Shown here piece by piece: positions 57,504-64,000 of a DNA stretch of 64,000 nt; position 1 is the first letter of the stretch; every line of letters starts with the position of its first letter. Location of the stretch: the NCBI RefSeq assembly GCF_031180975.1, contig NZ_JAPSLI010000012.1, positions 1-64,000 on the forward strand, written 5' to 3'. The notes under the pieces were generated by a model. That model saw nothing but the letters and a program-made list of their open reading frames with translations. It had not been told where the DNA came from and searched no databases. Origin of the DNA: Microbacterium sp. (GTDB taxonomy: Bacteria > Actinomycetota > Actinomycetes > Actinomycetales > Microbacteriaceae). A program made the translations under genes and the position numbers.

Positions 57504-58480
57504 GGTGTTCCTTTCGATGCGGACGAGAGCTCGAGCTGCGGGATGATCCCGGCCTCGGCGAGGACGTCCAGCACGGTGTCGTGCTGGTTGAACGCGTACA
57601 GATGCACCCCGGGGGCCCCGCCGGCGACGACGTCGCGGGTGAGCTGCGCGGCCCAGCGGATGCCGATCTGCCGGCGTCCCTCAGCGGTCGGCTCGACCTC
57701 GAGGGCGATGGCGAGTTCGCCGGGGAGCTCCTCGCCGGTCAGTTCCAGGACGCGAGCGAGCCGGGCGGGGGACGTGATCGGCATGATGCCGGGGAGGATC
57801 GGGATGGTCACGCCGGCGCGACGGGCGCGCTCGACGAACGCGAGGTAGTCGTCGGCGTGGAAGAACAGCTGCGTGATGGCGAACGTCGCGCCGGCCGCCT
57901 GCTTGGCGAGCAGCGCCTCGACGTGCTGCGTGCTGTACGCCGAGCGTGGGTGCCCGTTCGGGAACGCGGCCACCGCGATGTTCACCTTCCGCCGCGGGGA
58001 GACCGCGACCGCGCCGGGGTGGCCGGGCACCGGCGTCTCCTCGTAGGGGGCGCGCTCCGCCTGCACCCGATCGATCAGCTGCACCAGCTGCGCCGAGCTC
58101 TCCAGGTCGCCGAGGAACGGCTCGCCCTCGGTGTGTCCTGCGGGCGGGTCGCCGCGCAGCGCCAGGAAGCTGAGGATCCCGGCATCCAGGAACTCGCGGA
58201 TCAGGCGGGTCGCGCCGGCGTAGGTGTTACCGACGCAGGTGAGGTGCGCGAGCGGCTCCACAGAGGTGTGCCGGCGGATGTGTCGCAGCACCTCCAGCGA
58301 GCGGCCGCCAGTGGACCCGCCGGCCCCGTACGTCACCGACAGGAAGTCGGGGCCGGCCGCGGCGAGGCGGCGGATGGTCTCGTGCAGCGCCTCGGCGTTC
58401 GCCGGGGTGCGTGGTGGATACAGCTCGAAGGAGAACGGGACACGGCGCACGGTGTTCTCCTCGGTCGCGGGGGCGGGCAT
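57500..58480 (-). CDS. metF: Methylenetetrahydrofolate reductase
   Basis: This FAD-dependent TIM-barrel protein of about 326 residues supplies methyltetrahydrofolate to MetE. The motifs SFELYPPRTP, SVTYGAGGS and FFHADDYLAF are present. TACCGT lies 7 nt before the ATG at 58480 with no proper Shine-Dalgarno, fitting a leaderless start. An upstream in-frame GTG at 58489 is the alternative. metF-metE is an operon. Confidence 0.95.
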   Translation of the reverse strand: MPAPATEENTVRRVPFSFELYPPRTPANAEALHETIRRLAAAGPDFLSVTYGAGGSTGGRSLEVLRHIRRHTSVEPLAHLTCVGNTYAGATRLIREFLDAGILSFLALRGDPPAGHTEGEPFLGDLESSAQLVQLIDRVQAERAPYEETPVPGHPGAVAVSPRRKVNIAVAAFPNGHPRSAYSTQHVEALLAKQAAGATFAITQLFFHADDYLAFVERARRAGVTIPILPGIMPITSPARLARVLELTGEELPGELAIALEVEPTAEGRRQIGIRWAAQLTRDVVAGGAPGVHLYAFNQHDTVLDVLAEAGIIPQLELSSASKGTP

Positions 58481-58563
58481 CTCCAGCACGGTAGATCAGG
58501 CGCTCAGGGCCGCGCACACTCTGTGACGCCGTGTGTCGCCGGCCGCTGGATAGGCTCGGCTGC

Positions 58564-60435
58564 ATGACCCTGCCGTACGGATCCTGGCCGTCGCCGTTCA
58601 GCGCCGCGCACATCACGCGCGCCCCCGCCCGCATCGACGGCGCGATGTTCGTGCGGGACGAGATCTGGTGGGGCGAATCGGTGCCGGCCGAGCGCGGCAG
58701 GGTGACCGTGCGCAGCTCCGCCGGGCGGGAGTTGCTCCCAGGACCGTGGAGCGCACGCTCCCGCGTTCACGAGTACGGCGGTGGGGCGTGGACGGCGGGC
58801 GACGACGGCGTCCTGTACTTCGTGGAGGGATCCGACCAGCGCGTCTACCGGCTGCTGCCCGGCGGGGAGCCGGAGCCGCTGACCGCTCCCGGGGCGGCGT
58901 TCGGCGGCCTGCGGCTGCAGCGCGGGCGGCTGCTCGCCGTCCGCGAGGATCTGCGGCCCGACCCGCACCGGCGCGGAATCGTCGAGATCCCGCTGGACGG
59001 GTCGGCCGCCGAGGACGAGACGGCGGTGCGGACTCTGGTGGGCGGATCGGGGTTCTTCGCGCACCCCGCGCTCTCCCCCGACGGCTCGCGTCTCGCGTTC
59101 GTGGAGTGGAGCGGGCGGCGGATGCCATGGGAGCAGGCGACGTTGCGCATCGTCCGGCTGGACGGCGACGAATTCGCTGACGTGTCCACTCGCGCCGCGC
59201 TGCAGCCGGAATGGACATCGGACGGCGAGCTGCTGCACCTGGACGATCCGAGCGGCCGCTGGAACCTGCACCGACTGCGCCTGGACGACCTGCGCGTCGC
59301 CGGCTCTGAGCCGCTCGCGCCGGCGGGTGCCGACACCGGAGGCGGCCTGTGGGTGCTCGGCAACCGCTGGTATCGGCCTCTGGAGGACGGCCGCATCGTC
59401 GCGGTGCGCACGAACGGCTCCGACGAGATCGTGCTGATCGAGCCCCGCGACGGCGCCGCCCGGGTCGATCTGCTCACGCTGCCGGTGACGGCGGGGGCGA
59501 GCATCGACGACGCGCGCGGTTCGCGGGTGCTGATCTCGGGCTCGGGCGCCCGCATGGGCCAGGGCCTGTGGTGCGTCGACGTGGACGCCGCCACTGTGAC
59601 CACCGTCATCGGCGGCGACGAGGCGGACCCGGCGTGGATGCCGCGGGCGCGGCAGGTGTCGTTCGACGGCCCGCATGGCACCGTGCACGCCTTCGACTAC
59701 CGGCCGGCGAACCCCGGAGCCACGGCATCCGAGGAGGAGCTCCCGCCCTACATCGTCATGGTGCACGGGGGGCCGACCGCGCACGTGTCGGGCGCGGCGT
59801 CCACGGCGTACGCGTACTGGACCAGTCGCGGCATCGGCGTGCTCGACGTCAACTACGGCGGCTCCACCGGCTACGGCCGCGCCTATCGGGAGCGCCTGGA
59901 CGGCCAGTGGGGCGTCGTGGACGTGGACGACGTGATCGCCGCGGCGCGCGGGCTCGCCGAGTCGGGCGTGGCCGACCCGCGCCGCATCGCGATCCGCGGC
60001 GGCTCGGCCGGCGGCTGGACCGTGCTGTGCGCGCTGGTGCGGGGCGGCACGTTCGCCGCGGGGATCTCCCGTTACGGGGTCGCCGACCTGCGGATGCTGG
60101 CCGCGGAGACCCACGACTTCGAGCGGCACTACCTCGACGGGCTGGTCGGCCCGCTGCCCGAGGCGGACGCGGTGTACCGCGAGCGGTCGCCACTGTCGCA
60201 CGCCGACCGCATCGACGTGCCGGTGCTGCTGGAGCAAGGATCGGAGGACCCGGTCGTGCCTCCGTCGCAATCGGAGGCGATCCGCGACGCGCTCGCCGCC
60301 CGCGGGGTGCCGCACGAGTACGTGCTCTACGAGGGCGAAGGGCACGGTTTCCGTCGCGCGGACACCATGATCGCGTCGCTGGAGACCGAGCTGACCTTCC
60401 TGGGCCGGGTGTTCGGGTTCGAGCCGCAACTCTGA
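58564..60435 (+). CDS. S9 family (prolyl oligopeptidase-type) peptidase
   Basis: This protein of 623 residues has an N-terminal β-propeller (about 1-370) and a C-terminal α/β-hydrolase domain. The triad is Ser481 (GGSAGG), Asp562 (SEDPVVP) and His594 (GEGHGF). There is no signal peptide, so it is probably cytoplasmic and acts on short peptides. TAGGCT lies 7 nt before the ATG. It is divergent from metF. Confidence 0.9.
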   Translation: MTLPYGSWPSPFSAAHITRAPARIDGAMFVRDEIWWGESVPAERGRVTVRSSAGRELLPGPWSARSRVHEYGGGAWTAGDDGVLYFVEGSDQRVYRLLPGGEPEPLTAPGAAFGGLRLQRGRLLAVREDLRPDPHRRGIVEIPLDGSAAEDETAVRTLVGGSGFFAHPALSPDGSRLAFVEWSGRRMPWEQATLRIVRLDGDEFADVSTRAALQPEWTSDGELLHLDDPSGRWNLHRLRLDDLRVAGSEPLAPAGADTGGGLWVLGNRWYRPLEDGRIVAVRTNGSDEIVLIEPRDGAARVDLLTLPVTAGASIDDARGSRVLISGSGARMGQGLWCVDVDAATVTTVIGGDEADPAWMPRARQVSFDGPHGTVHAFDYRPANPGATASEEELPPYIVMVHGGPTAHVSGAASTAYAYWTSRGIGVLDVNYGGSTGYGRAYRERLDGQWGVVDVDDVIAAARGLAESGVADPRRIAIRGGSAGGWTVLCALVRGGTFAAGISRYGVADLRMLAAETHDFERHYLDGLVGPLPEADAVYRERSPLSHADRIDVPVLLEQGSEDPVVPPSQSEAIRDALAARGVPHEYVLYEGEGHGFRRADTMIASLETELTFLGRVFGFEPQL

Positions 60436-60445
60436 CGCCCCGGCG

Positions 60446-60922
60446 TCACTCCCCGAGTCTGTTGCGCATCCTCATCGCCCGCTCGGCCTCGCGGGTGTCC
60501 TGACGCTCCCGCAGAGCCTGCCGCTTGTCGAACTCGCGTTTGCCCTTCGCCAGGGCGATCTCGACCTTGGCGCGCCCGTCGGAGAAGTAGAGCTTCAACG
60601 GCACCAGGGTGTAACCCCCCGCGGAGACGGCGTGCTCGAGCTTGTGGATCTCCTCGCGGTGCAGCAGCAGCTTGCGCACGCGCTTGGCGGAGTGGTTGGT
60701 CCAGTGCCCCTGGGAGTACTCCGGGATGTGCACGGCATCGAGGAACGCCTCACCGCCCTTGATGTACGCGTACCCGTCCGTGAGGTTCGCGCGTCCCTGA
60801 CGCAGCGACTTCACCTCGGTGCCGGTGAGCACGAGGCCCGCCTCGTACGACTTCTCGAGGTTGTAGTCGTGTCGAGCGCGACGGTTGGTCGCGACGACCT
60901 TCTCCCCGCGTTCCCTGGGCAT
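60446..60922 (-). CDS. smpB: SsrA-binding protein
   Basis: This RNA-binding protein of 158 residues partners tmRNA in rescue of stalled ribosomes. It shows the conserved [26 protein letters not shown] and the C-terminal [16 protein letters not shown] tail. The ATG at 60922 gives the standard MPRERGEK start. tmRNA itself is not in the window. It lies downstream of ftsX as in other actinobacteria. Confidence 0.96.
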   Translation of the reverse strand: MPRERGEKVVATNRRARHDYNLEKSYEAGLVLTGTEVKSLRQGRANLTDGYAYIKGGEAFLDAVHIPEYSQGHWTNHSAKRVRKLLLHREEIHKLEHAVSAGGYTLVPLKLYFSDGRAKVEIALAKGKREFDKRQALRERQDTREAERAMRMRNRLGE

Positions 60923-61001
60923 GATTGTCTCCTGATCCGTGCCGCGCACACGCACGGCAGCCCATCAGCTTACACGCGCGCGGCGCCGGCCGATGCGCGG
61001 G

Positions 61002-61916
61002 TCAGGTCCGCAGCCAGCGGCGGATCGCGAACCCGGCCGACAGCGCGGCCAGCACGATGCCGATGCCGATCAGCACCGGCACCACGAACGCGGCCTCCTG
61101 CATGCCCACCAGCGGACGCATGAACGGCACGCGCTCGGCGAGGTACCCCTCGACGCCGAAGCGCACGCCGGCGAGCACCGCTGCACCGGCGAGCACCGAG
61201 CCGAGCAGCGCGGCGAAGACCCCCTCCAGCACGAACGGCGTCTGGATGGAGCGGTTGGACGCGCCGACCAGACGCATGATCCCGATCTCCTTGCGCCGCG
61301 CATAGGCGGACAGCCGGATCGTGGTCGCGATGAGCAGCACCGCCGCGACGAGCATGAGCGACGCGATGCCGACGGCGATGTAGGTCGCGACGGTGAGGGC
61401 GGAGAACAGCGGGTCCAGCAGCTTGCGCTGGTCCTTGACCTCGTCGACGCCGGCCTGACCGTGGAACGCCTCGGTGAGCACCTGCGACTGCTCGGGGTCC
61501 TTCATCGTGACGCGGAACGCCTCGGACATCTGCTCGACCCCGAGGATGTCGGCCTGCTCCTGGCCGAACTGGTCCACCAGATCCTGGTAGGCGTCCTCCT
61601 TGCTCTCGAACCGCACATCGCTGATGAGCGGCGCCAGGGCGTCGCCGTTCAGCGCCGCGCGGACGCTCTCGACCTGCTCGGGGGTCGCCGAGCCGGAGAC
61701 GCAGTTCGGGTTGGTGGACAGCGGCGAGCACATGTAGACGGTGACCTCGGCGCGGTCGCCCCAGAACGCCCGCATGGTGCTGATCTGGGTCTGCATGAGG
61801 ATCGCCGCGCCGACGAACGTGAGCGACACGAACGTGACCAGCACGACCGAGATGACCATCGACACGTTGCGGCGCAGGCCCAGCAGGGCCTCGCCGATGA
61901 TGAGTCCGACGTTCAC
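61002..61916 (-). CDS. ftsX: Cell division protein FtsX
   Basis: This protein of 304 residues has four membrane spans, with an N-terminal span near 20-45, a large extracytoplasmic loop (about 48-175, activating peptidoglycan hydrolases) and three C-terminal spans around the IGIMRLVGAS segment. It forms a complex with FtsE. Its ATG/GTG start overlaps the ftsE stop. Confidence 0.95.
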   Translation of the reverse strand: MNVGLIIGEALLGLRRNVSMVISVVLVTFVSLTFVGAAILMQTQISTMRAFWGDRAEVTVYMCSPLSTNPNCVSGSATPEQVESVRAALNGDALAPLISDVRFESKEDAYQDLVDQFGQEQADILGVEQMSEAFRVTMKDPEQSQVLTEAFHGQAGVDEVKDQRKLLDPLFSALTVATYIAVGIASLMLVAAVLLIATTIRLSAYARRKEIGIMRLVGASNRSIQTPFVLEGVFAALLGSVLAGAAVLAGVRFGVEGYLAERVPFMRPLVGMQEAAFVVPVLIGIGIVLAALSAGFAIRRWLRT

Positions 61917-62983
61917 GAGGTGGGCCCCACTTCCTCATCGTCGTCGTCCGACAGGCCGAGCCGGTCGGCCACGCCGAGCTCGGCGACCTCCACCTCCGGC
62001 AACGGGATCTGGCTGGTGCGCGGACCGACCGTGGCCGGTTCGTCAGCGCCGGGGCGGTCGCCCGCCGCAGCTGCCGTGGCGGATGCCGGTTCGGATGCCG
62101 TGGCCGGCGCCGCTTCCGGGGACTCGGCGCGCTCGGCATCCTGCCGGTCGGTGCCGGCGTCGTTCGCCGGCGCCGTCTCCGGTTCGATGACGGGCATGGC
62201 CGTGGTCTGCCGGTGCACCTCCTGCACCGCCGTGAGTGCGGCGGCGGCCGCCGCGCCGCGCACCGCCTCGGGAGCCAGCCGCGGGATGTTGGAGGTGTCG
62301 CCGTAACCGCCGCCGGTTTCGTCGCGCACCATCTCGCCGTCCTGCAGCTCGATGACGCGACGCTGCATCTGGTCGACGAAGCCGGCCTCGTGTGTGGCCA
62401 TGACGACGGTGGTGCCGCCGGCGTTGATGCGGGTGAGCAGCTGCATGATGCCGACGGAGGTGGCCGGGTCGAGGTTTCCGGTCGGCTCGTCGGCGAGCAG
62501 GATCTTCGGCCGGTTCACGATGGCGCGGGCGATCGCGACGCGCTGCTGCTCCCCGCCGGACAGCTCGTGCGGCATCCGCTTCTCCTTGCCGTCCAGGCCG
62601 ACGAGGGCGAGCGCCTCGGGCACCGCCTGCTGGATGAAGCCGCGGGACGACCCGATCACCTGCAGCGAGAAGGCCACGTTCTGGTAGACGGTCTTGGAGG
62701 GCAGCAGCCGGAAGTCCTGGAAGACCGAGCCGATGTGCCGGCGGAAGTAGGGCACCTTGCGGTTCGCGAGCGAGCGCAGGTCGCGTCCGAGCACGGCCAC
62801 CCGACCGGCGGACGGCACCTCCTCTCGAAGAATGAGGCGGAGGCAGGTCGACTTGCCGGAGCCTGAGGCTCCGACGAGGAACACGAACTCCCCCGGGTCG
62901 ACCTCGAAGTCGACTCCGGAGAGGGCTGGTCGTCTGGTGCCGCGGTAGCGCTTGGTGACGTTCTCGAACCGGATCATGGCCAT
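61913..62983 (-). CDS. ftsE: Cell division ATPase FtsE with a long C-terminal extension
   Basis: This protein of 356 residues has an ABC domain at residues 1-220 with Walker A GASGSGKST (38-46), [14 protein letters not shown] (141-154) and Walker B ILLADEPTGNLD (161-172). FtsE is usually about 225 residues. Here residues about 222-356 form an Ala/Pro/Glu/Asp-rich tail ending in an acidic stretch (LSDDDDEEVGP). The tail is probably disordered and cytoplasmic. prfB, the usual upstream neighbour, is replaced here by a divergent DUF2510 gene. Confidence 0.95.
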   Translation of the reverse strand: MAMIRFENVTKRYRGTRRPALSGVDFEVDPGEFVFLVGASGSGKSTCLRLILREEVPSAGRVAVLGRDLRSLANRKVPYFRRHIGSVFQDFRLLPSKTVYQNVAFSLQVIGSSRGFIQQAVPEALALVGLDGKEKRMPHELSGGEQQRVAIARAIVNRPKILLADEPTGNLDPATSVGIMQLLTRINAGGTTVVMATHEAGFVDQMQRRVIELQDGEMVRDETGGGYGDTSNIPRLAPEAVRGAAAAAALTAVQEVHRQTTAMPVIEPETAPANDAGTDRQDAERAESPEAAPATASEPASATAAAAGDRPGADEPATVGPRTSQIPLPEVEVAELGVADRLGLSDDDDEEVGPTS

Positions 62984-63166
62984 TCGAGCCTAGGCGCGCC
63001 CAGGCGAGGCGGCTCCAGCGACACTCCCCAGCGCCGAACAGTTCGTGCTCGCGCCGCAAGAGTTCATGTGCTCGTCGCGGCGGGATACACGTAGAGGCGC
63101 TGTCCAGCGCCGAGAGGGGATTCGCGCGCCACGGCCGCGAAGCAGAAGAAAGACGAGGAGGGTGCC

Positions 63167-64000
63167 ATGAGCGTTCCCGCTGGATGGTACGACGACGGCT
63201 CAGGGCGCCAGCGCTGGTGGGACGGCGAGAAGTGGACGGAGCACTTCGCTCCCGAGGCGGATGCCGCCGCGCAGCCGGGACAGGCGGGTGACGCTTCCGC
63301 TGATGTCGACACCGACGCCACCGTGCGCCGGGACGACGTCCCGCAGTTCGGCGACGCGTCGCCGTCGGCGTCGACCCCCGAGACCCCGGCGTTCTCCGCT
63401 CCCGAGACACCCACCTATTCCGCTCCGGAGGCAGCCGCGGCGGACGCGCCCGCGTACGCCGCCCCGGAGGCTCCCGCCTACGCCGCCCCCGCTTACGCCG
63501 CACCGGCCGCCTACCCGGGCGCCGACGCGCAGCAGCAGCCGTACGGCGCGCCGGGCTACCCGACGCCCGGGCAGCCCGGCGTCGACCCGAACGCGCCGAA
63601 GAAGCAGCCCATCCTCGGCTACATCGGCCTGGGCCTCGCGGTCGTGGGCACCATCCTGGCCTGCATCCCGCCGATCATCTCCGGTGTCGGGTTCTTCCTG
63701 CTGTTCGCGGCGTTCGTCGTCTCGATCGTCGCGCTGTTCATGAAGTTCACCGTGAAGTGGCCGGCGATCGCCGGCCTCGTGCTGTCCATCGTCGGCGGCA
63801 TCCTTGGCGTCGTGCTTTCGGTGGTGTTCTTCGTCAACCTCGCCAACGACGCGATCGGCGAGCTGCCCACCGACTTCCCGAGCTCCAGCGCGATCGAGTC
63901 GGACGAGCCGGCCGACGAGACCGAGGGCTCCACCGACCCGGCTGGTCGCCCCAGCCCGGAGGAGATCACCGCCGGCTTCCTGATCGTGATGCACGACTCC
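63167..64000 (+). CDS. DUF2510 domain membrane protein (runs off the right edge)
   Basis: This open frame is unfinished at 64000 and has at least 278 residues. The N-terminal DUF2510 (GWYDDGSGRQRWWDGEKWTEH) is followed by an Ala/Pro/Tyr-rich repeat region (YAAPEAP-like, about 75-135). Two or three membrane spans follow (about 150-220), then a further polar domain starting SPEEITAGFL. The ATG has GGAGGG 5 nt upstream. It is divergent from ftsE; the function is unknown. Confidence 0.85.
   Translation, partial: MSVPAGWYDDGSGRQRWWDGEKWTEHFAPEADAAAQPGQAGDASADVDTDATVRRDDVPQFGDASPSASTPETPAFSAPETPTYSAPEAAAADAPAYAAPEAPAYAAPAYAAPAAYPGADAQQQPYGAPGYPTPGQPGVDPNAPKKQPILGYIGLGLAVVGTILACIPPIISGVGFFLLFAAFVVSIVALFMKFTVKWPAIAGLVLSIVGGILGVVLSVVFFVNLANDAIGELPTDFPSSSAIESDEPADETEGSTDPAGRPSPEEITAGFLIVMHDS

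Overview
The window looks like chromosomal DNA of a high-GC actinobacterium of the family Microbacteriaceae, most likely Microbacterium or a close relative. The evidence is the very GC-rich coding sequence, dense operons joined by ATGA/GTGA overlaps, a 16S rRNA leader of the actinobacterial type at the left edge, actinobacterial neighbourhoods (infC-rpmI-rplT beside a DUF1844 gene, lexA divergent from a LysM gene, ftsE-ftsX-smpB), and many starts with a TANNNT -10-like hexamer 5-8 nt upstream, as in leaderless mRNAs. I see no phage, insertion sequence, CRISPR array, intact tRNA gene or plasmid function.

Layout. 1-146: promoter and leader of an rRNA operon running left out of the window. 315-4487: a DUF4184 membrane protein, tyrS, a SatD regulator with its membrane partner, and a DUF1349 protein. 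4528-12336: arginine biosynthesis argC-J-B-D-F, a DUF418-type membrane acyltransferase, then argH. argG and argR are not in this cluster. Just upstream of argC (12357-12558) is a candidate leaderless, arginine-rich leader peptide followed by three mutually competing RNA segments, which may be an arginine attenuator. 12560-27371: a hydroxyproline catabolic regulon with a HAD hydrolase, a pyrroline-2-carboxylate reductase-like protein, two proline-racemase-family enzymes, a semialdehyde dehydrogenase, a DapA-family deaminase, a three-subunit D-hydroxyproline dehydrogenase, a five-gene Liv-type ABC importer and an FCD GntR regulator. Four copies of an AGTAATRTGTCACRYG-like operator precede its transcription units. 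27420-32937: an Fe/sugar-phosphate type (AfuABC-like) importer with an inositol-monophosphatase-family phosphatase and a UTRA GntR regulator. 33077-38009: an epimerase, thiamine salvage (TPP riboswitch, thiM, and a ThiE-ThiD-TenA three-domain protein), a DUF402-like protein and a cupin.

38031-49326: pheST, a gluABCD-type amino-acid importer, a TrmH-family methyltransferase, infC-rpmI-rplT, a DUF1844 protein and an SseB protein. 49310-53634: hisC-hisB-hisH, then hisA beyond an intervening plus-strand ParA-like ATPase gene. 53686-55073: the SOS locus (LysM protein divergent from lexA). 55191-60435: metF-metE and an S9 peptidase. 60446-64000: ftsE-ftsX-smpB and the start of a DUF2510 membrane protein that runs off the right edge.

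The regulatory DNA is the most distinctive material: the possible arg leader, the repeated hydroxyproline operator, a TPP aptamer whose 3' strand contains the thiM Shine-Dalgarno, an infC gene starting at ATC, SOS boxes, a 67-bp palindrome after lexA, a REP-like element inside argC, and hairpins directly after the substrate-binding-protein gene in all three ABC operons. Functions are assigned from sequence features and family knowledge only; no database search was run.
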